A DNA stretch of 23,812 nucleotides from Isoetes engelmannii (Eukaryota > Streptophyta > Lycopodiopsida > Isoetales > Isoetaceae): positions 1 to 23,812 of the forward strand of contig JAANSK020245054.1 of NCBI GenBank assembly GCA_011763485.2, written 5' to 3'. The notes beneath the pieces were generated by a model. It worked only from the letters and a program-made list of their open reading frames with translations. It did no database searches and was not told the DNA's origin. A program made the position numbers and the translations under genes. Positions 7,097 through 17,900 of this stretch are shown here, piece by piece; within the stretch, counting starts at the first letter, position 1, and the number at the start of each line of letters is the position of its first letter.

Positions 7097-10030
7097 TCAG
7101 CATGCATAAGCAAGTTGTCTCTTAATATCCGTCTGCACAGTGTTCCAAGAGGTTATTAAAAGTACTTAGTAAAATATTACATGACAAGAAGAGGAAAAAG
7201 AAGATACCTCAATGCTTAATGGAGGGGTTGTGGGGCCGTATCGTTCAACCACCTTCCCATCCTTGCTAATTAAGAACTTTGTGAAATTCCACTTTATAGC
7301 ATCCCCAAGCAGGCCCCCTTTACTAGACTTCAAAAATTTGAATAGTGGTGCTTCTGTGGGACCATTCACATCAACCTACAATTCGAATTCAAATGTAATT
7401 TAATATAAAAAGCCAATTGTTTTGGGAAGATGAAGTATGATACTCACCTTGGAAAAGATAGGGTACTCTGCCTTGAAGCGAGTGCATACAAAATTTTGTA
7501 TCTCTTTAATGCTTCCTGGTTCCTGGGCTCCAAATTGGTTACAAGGAAAGGCAAGTATTTCTAACCCTGCTCAAGAAAAGAAAAAAGAGCTTGTCAAATG
7601 CACAGGCTCTCCTCGCATTTCTTTTCCAAACATGCTTACCTTCGTCTTTAAACTTCTGATATAATTCCGTGAGCTCAGTGTAATTGGTTGTTGTCAAACC
7701 ACTGGATGTACAAATTTACAAAATAAAAAAAAAACTACAGAAAACCATTAACAAATGGAAGAGATGCTTAAAATAAAAATACCATTGTGAAGCAACATTA
7801 ACAATCAGGAGCACCTTCCCCTTATAATTGCTCAATGGAACATCCTTTCCCGTTGCATCCTACATAAATAGGCAAAGCAGTTGTGAAAACAAGGCAAGAA
7901 AACAAGGCAATCATTGTACAAGGAGACAATGTGCAAGTGTGGCACTGACAGTTACGGCAATGTTGTAAATGGTTTCCTCACCCGAAGCCATTGTCTTCCC
8001 CTGCCGAATCAAATAATTTATCAGTGTCATGGACACTGATTGCCTTACATGACCATAAAAATGTAAAAATGAATCTACAAAATATAGCAGAATGTCCACA
8101 TATGTTTGCTATTATATTTCATTTTCCAGCCCTAACAGCCATCCTGAAACTTAAGTCCAACCAATCATATGAAGTAATACATGACGATAAAAGATAAAAG
8201 TACAGAATTTAGCTCTAGTTAAGCATAAAATTTTGGTTCATGCTGTCATGCTTGAGGAAAACATAGATGATTCATAAAGAAGCTTTCAGCAAATTCATAG
8301 AGGTGCTAGCTGTATGTGTGTCAAGATTTTTCCTCATGCCACAGACTTAAGATGGTGTCTCATCCCTTCACCAATTGTTGTATTGGTCCGAAGATAATCT
8401 ATGATAGAACCAGTCCAAGTTGAAAACAATACTGGAGAAGGCCCTTTCTTTCTTCAAGAACTAGGGTTCATTTCACACGAACTAAGAAGGAAAATTTTCT
8501 TAAAGAACCTGCTTATATGCACTTGCATCCAATGACACTTGCTTGACAAGATAGAAGTAATGGGATAAATGTGAAAATTAAAGGCTTAAGGACCAAGAAG
8601 CATCTCAGAAAAAATAGCAAGATTTCTAAGCTTTATATAAGGTCATTTCCAGCAATTTTACTTCCAGAATTTCAGGATAAAATGTCAAGATCCTTGTGCT
8701 CTGCAATGCACCAATTAACTCCAACTCTGACATACGCATCTTGCCAATAAAAACATTAGTATAACTTGAGAAGAGCTTTTTGAGTCAAAGATAGTTAGGG
8801 ATTAACAAGAACCTGAAACTCAGCAACCACCAGTACTTCTATCATACTGAGCTAGAAGGAGAGCAGGGTCAAACAGGGATTCCAGACTCGGGGGTTGCAA
8901 ATTCTGGTGGGCCAGCTGCCAACTACAGAGGGTGGGATACCTAACCACTCTATATACCTTAACTATCATCAAGGAAGTCGGGCTAAATAACATAGAAAAT
9001 GTGAGACTACACTTCTAGTGACATACTAACAACTAGATATTTTCATTTATAACTACATTCTTGAGCATCGCATCCTTCTGGCACTCTACAAATTAGCATA
9101 TTTGATGGAGAAAAATTCCGTCTCAAGGGATGATCCTGAGCCTTAGATTTCTTTGCTTGGGCGGGACTTCCTTATCTGAGGCATTCCATCACCACAGTTA
9201 ATTTCAGTGCCCAACAGGCTTTTCCCCCTCACTTACCTTGGTGCCTTTCCCAGCCCCCAAGCTGATCTGAATCACCTGGTGACGGGCAGATGGCGATCCA
9301 GAACCGCACGTAGAGATTCTTTGTATGGCAGCTAAGCAGTCCCCTTGCTCCCCAGCAAGGACCGAATTTGGAATTATGCCTAATCCTGACTGCCCAAAGC
9401 CATGAATGCAAGGTATAGGAAAAGTGTCTGAAGTAACTTGCACATAATAACTATTACAAGTAATTTTTTTGTTGGATTTTTGTTGGAAAAATTGCAGAAT
9501 GAAAAGCACATCTCGAATTAACCACTATGGCTCTCACTGCTTACCTATGCTTAAACATCCTAAGATTTTCAAGTTAGCAACTGCAACTTTATCAGGACTT
9601 TAACTCAACATGCTTCTCAATTCAGCAGTTCTCTACAAGACCACAATTTTTGGACCTATACATATATTATACTGCGGAATGATAATGAACATGAGATATG
9701 GACTTACAACTTCGCAAGTGAAGCCCCTTCTGTAAAATTGGTTGCCCAAAGATGAAGAATTTAACCCACAAGCCACCCAATCTTTGTCTCTCCATCTTTC
9801 GCTATAAACGCAACATTGGGAAGCGGTCTGTCATGCAAATCGCTTGTCATTAAAAGCGATTTAATACGATAGCATTCAGTTTGAAGTAAGGTCACCTGAT
9901 TACCACGGCGAAGGAAGCGCACTGGCTGAGCAATTGAACGGAGTAATATTGATGGTGATTGTAATGTGGAAATTCGGTAGAGTGACAGGAGGTAAGACGG
10001 GGAGGTGGATCCAGCTACACACAACGACAT
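7097..10030 (-). CDS. GPX: Plant glutathione peroxidase, thioredoxin-dependent, likely organelle-targeted (7 exons)
   Basis: It reduces hydrogen and lipid hydroperoxides using thioredoxin. Exons, 5' to 3': 9896-10030, 7950-8000, 7783-7859, 7640-7701, 7448-7566, 7208-7375, 7097-7132. All introns are GT-AG and phases agree, giving 215 residues. Residues 1-48 are Ser/Arg-rich with almost no acids ([20 protein letters not shown]), like a chloroplast or mitochondrial transit peptide. The core starts at Met49 ([13 protein letters not shown]) and at 167 residues matches cytosolic plant GPXs. Visible sites: peroxidatic Cys88 in NVASQCGLT (Cys, not selenocysteine), Gln123 in QEPG, Trp177-Asn178 in KWNFTKFL, and resolving Cys136 in [11 protein letters not shown]; Cys117 is in AFPCNQFG. 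The Cys88 codon is split by intron 3 (TG/T). The ATG at 10030 follows an in-frame TGA. The last exon codes only [11 protein letters not shown]. The core is near certain; exon 1 rests on phase, splice fit and composition. Confidence 0.93.
8001..9895 (-). other. First intron of GPX (1.9 kb) with foreign-looking sequence
   Basis: The intron starts GTGACC at 9895 and ends CGGCAG at 8001, far longer than the other five (73-127 bases). It contains no convincing exon. Part of it (roughly 8860-9420) is richer in G and C than the rest and includes the group II intron-like relic described separately, which suggests that the intron grew by insertion. Confidence 0.6.
9261..9333 (-). other. Relic resembling group II intron domains V and VI (organelle-derived)
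   Basis: On the minus strand 9295-9333 reads AGCTGCCATAC AAAGAA TCTCTACGTGCGGTTC TGGATC. Domain V of plant organelle group II introns typically reads AGC-CGTATG, a GAAA-type loop, then CACGTGCGGTTCTGG. The 3' half matches closely; the 5' half is degraded and no longer pairs fully. The next bases form a second stem, ATCTG (9287-9291) with CAGAT (9265-9269) and TCACC with GGTGA inside, placed where domain VI would be. I infer a nuclear copy of a mitochondrial or plastid intron end. It is not functional as seen. Confidence 0.45.
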
Positions 10031-12306
10031 GCTGCTCTGATCCAAACCAGATCAAGACAAAACTTTTCTCCATCAATTTCCACAAATACCCTACAATCAT
10101 CTAACCTATGGGGGTTTACAACTAAAATAAGAATAAGAACATTTCTAAAGCAGTATTTAGTTAACGTGCAGATTGCGATTGACCTGGTGTACATGACAGG
10201 GGTCCTGTGGACCAAAATAGCACTGCAAAGTCTATAATAGGTAAGAACAGCTTCAGACTTGAAGTTTCTGATAGCTGCTGAGTTGCATAGAAAATAGAGG
10301 GCACAGGTAACATACCACCATAAACTTCATCCCCTATCTTTTGTGAATAGTTATTAAGTTACAGCTTCAAACTTAAATATAATATAAAATGAGGTCTTTT
10401 TTTAATGCATTGAACCCCAACGCAGTTTATTCCCTCTGGAAAAGCTAAAAATGCAAATACAATGCAGCGTTTTTAAAGATGAAAAAAAACAAGTTAATAA
10501 ATATGCGAAGATCGGATGACATGCAGAGAAGTAAAACAGGAGACCTAAACTGAGCTTGAGATGGAACAGCAAGGCCAACACGCGATTTGTACTTTCTTCC
10601 TTACGTAGCATAAGAAAGATAAGCCACATAATCATGGCATATAATGAACATGTTAAAATCATATGCCTCAGGATTAGGCCTAAGGTTACTGACCCTTCTG
10701 CTTGTTCATCTTATTCTCTCTCTATTCTGTCTTTATTATCCACCATGCAACGGATAAACTTTAAACTGAACCAGTCTATAACCATTCCAACATAAGGACT
10801 GACTTTTATATCTACCAGCCATGGATGCACCCAATATACAATAAACAGCAAGGTAACTTTTATCTGTATGACCATCTTGTTGAAGCCAAAAAAAACTATC
10901 CATGATGAAACTACAATATAAATCTCTATTCCATACCTTGCTCCAAGCTACAAATCTGCAAATGCAATTGCAACATTCCAACACAACCATCAATCCTAAA
11001 TAACTTAAGTGACAGATAACCAACAAGCCTCCAGCAAGTTCAACCCCTAACTGACTTTCAACAGCTAACATAAACTCTGGCTTCAACTGGTTCATTCACT
11101 CAAAAGTTGACCTAACTTTCAAAAATGATGAAGACCTTTAACCCACATGTACCTCTGCGTTACATGACCTAAATTTTAGGAATGGGCTGATTTGGCAAAT
11201 GATTTGGTGGTAAGATCCTGATCACAGGACAAGGTAGAATGCAAGGAGTGAGATGAGCCTTTAGTTACTACAGAAAAATAAGAACTATAACATCTAATCA
11301 TTTGATATAACTATTCGATGCAAGCCTTGATTATAGGGGATTATTCAGTTGAGGACCTACACATCAATCTGCTGGAATTGCAGGCTTTAAATGTATATCC
11401 CAGCTCTTCAAAGAAAAAAAACTCCTGAAACCTGTTATCTCTGATATTCTCATATTGTTGTCATTTTTTTTAATATATACATGCCAGAAAATAAAGAGCA
11501 AGTAGGCTACAAATTGCAAAGAAGAATGGGCTATAATTTGACATGAATTGACAATGTCTCTAACTTCAAGGTATTTAATGACTTTGCTTTAGCTAACTGC
11601 TTGGTTCTCCGTATCGTTAGATTAGCCTACCTTTTCTCTTCTTGAAATTACTCAATGACATCTAAATGCGCTTTTCACCCTAAAATCTATGCGCAAACAT
11701 TTTAAAAGCACAGCTTATCTAAGAAATGTAATGTAATTTTGCATGCTTCTTTTTCACTTAAACTGGCATCAGAACTAGGGCTTCACAACCATTTCTTCCT
11801 GTTCATCCTTGCGAAGAAACAAAGCCTGCTAATATATGCTCTTAAGAGGCTCTGCAGAAAACTTCTCCATGCATAAGCCCAATCATTTGGGAAAATCATT
11901 AATTGCTGTTTCTGACACACTCGTAAACAATATCTTGCAAGTTACAATATGCATGTATCTATCATATCAAGTCTCCACAAAAGCTACATTTTTCACTATA
12001 TAGCAATGAGAATGTCCTGGAGAACTTCCAATTGAGCCCGCACTTTGCATGCTAATTCCTTTGCAGCGAACTGAGGAATTAACTTTAGCCCCTGAATTCT
12101 CCTATTCTGACATTGGATCCTACTAGTAAATTTATTAAAGCTTTCATTTCTTCGAGAAGCTTAATAACTATGCAAAATGTAGATAGTACATTTTCCAAAA
12201 CGAACAGTGGCATTATGGCCGAGTAGGTGACTGATCAATCATTTGTTAACAGAAAATTACAGGCACGAAACACAATTGGACGCCACAATACAAGCAAGAA
12301 TTATAC
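10031..12306. other. Gene-poor stretch upstream of GPX
   Basis: The first few hundred bases should include the GPX promoter and leader, but I see no clear TATA box. The remainder has scattered short open frames on both strands with no family resemblance, no repeats that stand out, and composition like the introns nearby. I see no supported gene. Confidence 0.5.
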
Positions 12307-12390
12307 CTTGATCAAGCAACTGACAGAGCTCCCGGTCGGTCTTTGGAAGGAAATGATGGTCCAAATATGTGCACCGAGTGATTCGATCCC
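12307..12390 (-). other. Exon-like block with good splice sites, gene unidentified
   Basis: On the minus strand TTTTCCAG precedes 84 bases that are open in two frames and followed by a GTATAA donor. One frame reads ITRCTYLDHHFLPKTDRELC, which looks protein-like in composition; I do not recognise it. No partner exon was found. It may be an internal or leader exon of an unseen minus-strand gene, or chance. Confidence 0.25.
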
Positions 12391-12490
12391 CTGGAAAATA
12401 TTAATAGGCCTATTATATGTGATTAAAGATAAAATGTTTGCTACTTTAAAATTAGGGGGGCCGTTGGATTGCGTTGGTTGTCGACACAGC

Positions 12491-12787
12491 CACGTGGATG
12501 ACCCAACAGCCCCATCATTCTGGCCACACTTTCATCATCATATTTGTGAAGTTAATAAAAAAAGATAAATGTATATTAGGGTGGAATCGCACCACCGGAC
12601 GACCAAAAATTACTGTTCTTGCTTCTTGGGCCACGTCTGTTCTGATTTCTTCTCCTTTCAGTAGTGTGATTCCACCCTTAGTACTTGTAAATTCGTGCGG
12701 GCGCCGTATTAAGGATATCTTCCAATAGTTCGTAAAAGCAATCTAGTTGCCATCCTGCCCACGGAGCCAATTACCGTGTGACACGTG
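12491..12787. promoter_or_regulatory. Two CACGTG G-box/ABRE-like sites
   Basis: CACGTG occurs at 12491-12496 (within GCCACGTGGA) and 12782-12787 (within GACACGTGGC, an ideal abscisic-acid-response/G-box context). bZIP or bHLH factors bind such sites in plants. They lie upstream of the exon-like block at 12307-12390 on the minus strand. With a small element between them, it is unclear which gene they would serve. Confidence 0.3.
12578..12678. mobile_element. 101-bp element with 14-bp terminal inverted repeats
   Basis: The left end AGGGTGGAATCGCA (12578-12591) and right end TGTGATTCCACCCT (12665-12678) are inverted copies with one mismatch. There is no coding capacity. The size and structure fit a MITE. 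A flanking TA is possible but not convincing as a target duplication. Confidence 0.65.
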
Positions 12788-13814
12788 GCATGTTTAATTT
12801 CCAGGAATGTTGCATAAAAAGTTTACTGTGACGAAGAAGAGCGATTATCGAACATTCTTCCAATTTACATTGCATTCTTGGCGTTTACCCTGCTTCTTGG
12901 CCGCAGAATTGCAACTAAGTTGCTTCCACGTTACAGCAGTGGCTCTTTATATGCCATTCTTGGTAATACGCCAGTGTAAAGCAATTGCTACATAGCAGTA
13001 TGCTATTTCCTTAAATGCAAGAATGCATGGACTTTGGGTTGTCACCATAGCCATAGCCACATAGACGACCCAACCTCTCCATCCACTCATATTCTTTCAT
13101 TCATAAACCCCATATCCATTGCTCTCCTAGAAATCCCTAGACTATGCTCAGTTGGGTCCCCGAAGATACTTCTTAGTGTGCCCTAGAGTATTGGACGTAG
13201 TATCGCTCAATCCTGGCCAGGATATTCTAAAAAAGTTTCCATCTGGTGGAACCTGGGTCGTCCGCCCAGATTCAGATGGGGTCAAACCCCAATTTCCACG
13301 TAGGCCTATGATTCTCCCTAAAGGTTGCTAAGTCAATGATTTGGTCAACATCCAAGTCAAATCAGCTCACACCAAACTACATGAAGAGCTGCCACCTGGT
13401 CACGCCCTCCACCCTATAAAAGATCAGAACACACAAGTAAAAAGGAGCAGGAGGGTTCGAACCCCATCCGTTGTGCGGATTCCAAGATACTCCTCCACGG
13501 CTTAAAACCGGGGGGCTATTCCCATGCAATCATGCACACAAGCATATGATATTCACAGTCAAATATATACATACGGTATGCAATTCCTTCTTTTGCTATT
13601 TCGAGTATGCAAGAGCTCTTTTTCCTTTTTCAACTATCCTATGTACAGACAACATGCAAGCCATTCCCTTCTTTTTGAAAATCTCTTCTTCCATTTTCCA
13701 AGTACACTATCTACACATCACATTCAAATCATTCAAAACATATTAACAGAAACACAAACAACATTAACAAAATTGCAACTGACATGCACATGAACACCAC
13801 AGTGCATCATGACA
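12679..13814. other. Unassigned stretch downstream of the Rep-like element
   Basis: It contains TTGGGTTGTC..GACGACCCAAC near 13035-13075, an inverted pair that also resembles 12475-12510. It also has a TATAAAAG at about 13415 and the palindrome GGGTTCGAACCC at 13453-13464. Some of it may be the 3' part of the HUH-endonuclease element, but no boundary is visible. I see no gene. Confidence 0.45.
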
Positions 13815-14842
13815 CTAGCCCATCGCCATTGTGTAGTTCGAGAAATCCAAATGAATGAAATCATCTCCAGGCGCACCCCTGGCCTCCTCCACTCCAGGTC
13901 GGTATTCATCATGTTCCACGTCCACAAAATGCTCATCGTCGTCTCCTTCACATGGGATATCATCCCAATAGCGTCTCCGTGCCTTGCCCACCCTCTCCCC
14001 AGGCAACATTCCAGCATGGATGCCAAACAGAATGCACCTCACATCACTGGGCATGGCTTGCTGCGGATTTAAGGTAATCCGCCCACCCTGTGTTCAGAAA
14101 TAAATGTTGTTTTTGTGGACAGGATCCATTGGCTTGACAGAACGAACTTTCCTGAACGCAGCATACGGCACACAGTATAAACCAGACTAGCCGTCACATA
14201 TTTCCTACCATGATAGTTTACGTAGTGGCCAGCTCTGTGAAGGAGGTTCCTGTTGTCTAAAACAACAAGGTTCTTTATGTCACCTGCACCATACATGAGA
14301 TACAAATCTTTACCAACCTCAATCTGACGCTCAGTGACATTGTGCAAACAAACTTTGTAATGCACCTTTCCCATATCCTTGAGGCAATACCCTAGGATAC
14401 CCTCAAAGCAATGTATCTTTGTATTTTTAAGGGCTTTGCATATGAGCAGAACACCAGTGGGTTTTTTAGCACCCCAATCAAAGCACTTCTTTATTGCAGC
14501 GTTCACCTATCTAGGAGTTCTAATAGCAGTCCTGAACACTGCCTGACAATGGAGATTGTCTAGCTCAGACCCCCTCTCCAATGCCACGGCACCAGACACC
14601 GTATCTGCCTTGCAGAAATCAACAAGACGTTTGAAGAAATAGGATGGAACATCCATTCCAGCGTACCCCAGCGTCACACTAACATCAAGCAGGCCGCACC
14701 CTTCCTCTATAACTTTTTCATCTTCTGTAGACTTAGCAGGCCTCCTACCTCTTCCTCCAACATCCACCAGTTCATCTATGGAGCCTACGGACAGACTGAA
14801 GGACGGCTTGGCCTTACCTTTTCTAGCTTGCCTCTTCAGCAA
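13815..14842 (-). pseudogene. Replitron-like HUH (HUQ) rolling-circle endonuclease, broken
   Basis: Enzymes of this class nick one DNA strand through an active-site tyrosine and mobilise elements by rolling-circle-type replication. Three adjacent minus-strand blocks together resemble one Rep-like protein. The first has the sheet-forming string LLDVSVTLGYAG followed by VALERGSELDNLHCQAVF, whose HCQ (near 14550) fits the metal-binding HUQ motif. The second has GILGYCLKD (Y near 14388), fitting the catalytic YxxK motif, then GKVHYKVCLHN. The third has VGKARRRYWDDIP and a very acidic tail. No helicase domain is visible. The frame is interrupted at least twice, so it is inactive as it stands. The element's ends are not recognisable. 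Replitron-type DNA transposons are the best fit; a CRESS-like Rep remnant is the alternative. Confidence 0.6.
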
Positions 14843-15908
14843 TCAACATGCTTCCAACAAGCAAACAAGCAAATTGCAATGGCAAATTTCAAACACAACT
14901 GACAATTCCAAAGCGGAAGGATAAATGCACTTCTCCTAAACTAAACGAAATCTTACCAAGCAGGCCGCTGCTGCAGGTTCGAAACCAAAAGGATGCCTAT
15001 GCACTGAATAAACGAAACCGAATCTTACCCCAAAGCATGAAGCAGTGTTCAATTACCCAAAACAAGTTTCAACACAGAAGACACAGCCGCAGCTTCCAAA
15101 GCGAAGACCAGGGAAAATACAGTAACGGCTTACCCCAAATCCACAAAGCATGAGCAGGAACATAGCAAACTGCCCTGAACAACGGCGGATTTGAACGTCA
15201 TCCATGCCTACAAAATCTTCACAACAGAAACGTGGATCTGCTCCCCAAACACCTGTCTGCCTTCCTACATTCACGCCTCACTGGAAACCTAAAACTTGCA
15301 CAAAAAACCCCTCGACCACTGCCACACACAAATCCCAATTTCCACCTCAGCCCACATACGGTTTGCCATACAAATACATACCCACAACCTTCCACTTTCT
15401 TAAGTTATCCTGTACGCTTTTAACATTTCTGACCCCTAGTGGGATCTACTACAGGCGTTGTGGTCTCCGGAAGCTCTAGATCCCGCCTCCAGCGTCTATT
15501 TTTTTATCTTATCCCCACATGGCCTGGGAGAGGGGCGGACAAAAGTGGATCCTCATCCTATTTGCATATAGCTTGCGACCAGTCAACAAACACTATTGTC
15601 TTAAGAAAGGCCCCGAGACTCAGTATCCAAAATTTTCTCTTTGGTAGTATCTAACTATAAGCTAAGGCATCACATTGGCATACTCTGAAGGTAAGATGAT
15701 CTAACCATCTTTCCCTCTCTAGCTTACATGTGTCTCTTTGCTTGTGTTCACGTGGTCTATCCCTCCCACATGTATGGGCTCTAGTGTCTTTCAGGAAACG
15801 ATCAACACTTTCTAAGGTGGGATTCTATCCTAGCCTACAAAATAAGCATGTACTACAAAAATTTCACCTATGAAAGCGAGGGAAGTTGATAGAGACATTG
15901 CAACGTGC
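14843..15908. other. Possible 5' part of the Rep-like element, then unclassified repeat
   Basis: On the minus strand, 14950-15140 contains three GGTAAG strings in similar surroundings (TTACCCCAAA..CAAAGCATGA occurs twice on the plus strand), possibly duplicated leader segments. From about 15430 the sequence changes character, with no gene. Nothing links it firmly to a known family. Confidence 0.35.
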
Positions 15909-16050
15909 CTAAGCTTAAGTGCGTTTTGCTTGAAACAAAACGGGGATGCTAAGCTTAAGTGCATTTTGCTTGAAACAAAACAGGGATGCGTGACCTCCCA
16001 TGCTCAAGTGCATTTTGCTTGAAACAAAACGGGGATGTGTGACCTCCCAT
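15909..16050 (+). repeat. Three tandem units resembling the 5S rRNA internal promoter
   Basis: The units start at about 15909, 15950 and 16001. Each has AAGTGCATTTTGCTTGAAAC, then ACGGGGATG; the second and third continue with CGTGACCTCCCA or TGTGACCTCCCA. In plant 5S rRNA the A-box reads TTAAGCGTGCTTGGGC and the C-box GGATGGGTGACCTCC. The order and sequence match well, though spacing and some bases differ. It may be a 5S-derived repeat or a fragment of a 5S-bearing short LTR element of the Cassandra kind; no LTR pair is visible, and it is fragmentary and old. Confidence 0.5.
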
Positions 16051-17090
16051 TCTGCCAAACACGCTATCTTATTGGGTGTGGCTAGGGATTCTATCGTTGA
16101 TGCCTCAATATGGTAAAAATCACCCTCTTCTTTGATTATGAAGTTACACTTAGGCCCTTTTGGGACTGGAACTCTCAAAGTGGTAAGTATTAAAGCGTAA
16201 ACAGCTTCCATTTAAATCCTATTAATATGGCATGATAAGCCCGAGTTGCAGCACCAAGTGGAAGTGGAATAGGGATAAAATTGTTTACCTTCTTTTCATT
16301 CAATATGAATGGAGGTCTACATCCCAAAGGGCAGATCTAACCATTATATATTTATTTTTTAATTCCAGGATTTTCCGTGACTGGCATTACTTTGATTCTA
16401 TAGCATTCTGGATCTCAGAGGCCCAGATTCACAAATAAGGACAAAAGTTATAAACTGTACAACCACACAAGGTGATAAAATTGGAGGCGATTCCATTGAC
16501 TTATTCACAAAGAATTATCAAATTCACGCTTAATAGATAAATTGAGAAGCAGAGACAGGCCTGAGTGAAATATCCCCACTTTCATTCAGAAGCAATATAA
16601 TCAGCCATGTAGGATTTCATGCTAAAGATTCAGAATTGCTTGTCAAACTGCTGTTCTCTTCCAACTGCATTACTGTAAAGGCCTGTGCGTATTGAGTATA
16701 ACCTTTCAACTGTTACATGTCTGTAAAACATTTGTGCCTAAGAAGGAAAAATCTGCTAAGGTAGAACATAGGTTGCCTGATAGGTCTCTCAAACTAACCA
16801 GGAGCATGGCAGTTTCCTAGATTAAATTTTAAGATCTAAAACTGGCATGTAATGCATTGGCTGTTTTGATACTAGAATTACCATACATAGATGAAAATAC
16901 AAGTGCATTTGCAATATTTCAACTCATTTGTTAACAAAACAGCCTGATTTAGACAACATATAACATAATGTTCCTAAATTCTAACCAAGAAAATGAAATA
17001 ATGGTAGCAAAATCCTTTGGCAGCTGAATAAGCACCATAGCTACAATAAAACCTGATGCACTCTTGAAGCTTCCAGTAAAGATAGAGACA
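16051..17090. other. Unclassified stretch and 3' flank of the eS24 gene
   Basis: 16051-16440 continues the repeat-like sequence without a supportable gene. Roughly 16850-17090 should contain the 3' untranslated region of the minus-strand eS24 gene. I see no other feature. Confidence 0.45.
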
Positions 17091-17844
17091 CTACTTCTTC
17101 TTGCCAGCCTTTTGTGCCTTCTCACCAGAAGCTTTTGTCTGCATTATAATTTATTACACAGTTAGGTTAATATGTCAGGAATGGTATCTAACAATTAAAT
17201 AACAATACCTTCTTGACTCCACGAATTTTCTTTGCTCTATTTTTCCTTTCCTTCATTTGCTTCCTTGATTTCTCAGTTCTTGTGGCAAGTCCATTCTACA
17301 AACAAAACATCACAGCTGAAGGATCCTCATATCCAGTCCATTTCGCAAATAATTAAAGTACATACCCGCACTAAACGATACTTGGGTTCAAACTTCTTCG
17401 CAGCATCAAGACCGTCGTAAATCAAACCAAAACCGGATGACTTCCCACCTCCAAACTTGGTCCTCAAACCGAATACAAAGACTGTTTGTGGATCGCGTAC
17501 TTCATACATTTTTGCAAGCTTCTCCCTAAGCTCAGCCTAGGGCAACACAGAAATATACATTAAAAACAGCTTTTAACGGAGCGAAATCAAACAACAGCAT
17601 TGCAAATTATAATATACTCAAAACTCCAGAACAACGTACCTTTGACACATTTGGCCGACCGGGATGAAGAACATCAACGACCTGGACAACAGATAGAGAA
17701 ACACAATATACTAATCAGTCAAAAAGAAAAACAGCATCAACCCTTCTAGCGGAGAAAATGAGCACTTACAAACTGCTTGCGTTGCAGCAATCTGTTAGTC
17801 ATGAATTTGCGTGTGCGAACTGTGTATGCTTTAGCGTCCGCCAT
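17091..17844 (-). CDS. RPS24: 40S ribosomal protein S24 (eS24), 5 exons
   Basis: This is a small-subunit component of the cytosolic ribosome, needed for 18S rRNA maturation. Exons, 5' to 3': 17770-17844, 17640-17681, 17366-17536, 17209-17295, 17091-17138. Every intron is GT-AG and falls between codons, giving 140 residues, the usual length. Conserved strings: [20 protein letters not shown] (9-28), [20 protein letters not shown] (29-48), [14 protein letters not shown] (68-81), [16 protein letters not shown] (85-100), and the basic segment [19 protein letters not shown] (108-126), followed by a Lys-rich tail. No residue is missing and the frame is intact, so the gene looks functional. The ATG at 17842-17844 matches the family N-terminus [14 protein letters not shown] telo-box lies about 60 bases upstream, as in many plant ribosomal protein genes. 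A decayed glycosyltransferase lies divergently beyond the promoter. Confidence 0.97.
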
Positions 17845-17900
17845 AGCTGATCCTGGAGCGCAGGCGCAGCAGAGGTTGGACGCAAAACCTAGGTTTCTGC

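Noticed and set aside
9204-9509. Minus-strand open frame of 101 codons inside GPX intron 1
   Set aside because: It overlaps the group II-like relic and has no protein resemblance; it appears to be read-through of non-coding sequence.
10736-11095. Minus-strand open frame of 119 codons
   Set aside because: It is Cys- and hydrophobic-rich without domains, and codon use and composition match the surrounding non-coding DNA.
13440-13470. A second tRNA-like or SINE head at GGGTTCGAACCC
   Set aside because: No A-box lies at the proper distance upstream, so the palindrome alone is not enough.
14848-15479. Plus-strand open frames opposite the Rep-like element's leader
   Set aside because: They are low-complexity basic frames without similarity, best explained as the reverse of a non-coding leader.
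15430-16240. An LTR retroelement with paired LTRs
   Set aside because: The sequence has a repeat-like character, but I could find no second LTR, primer-binding site or protease/integrase motif in the window.
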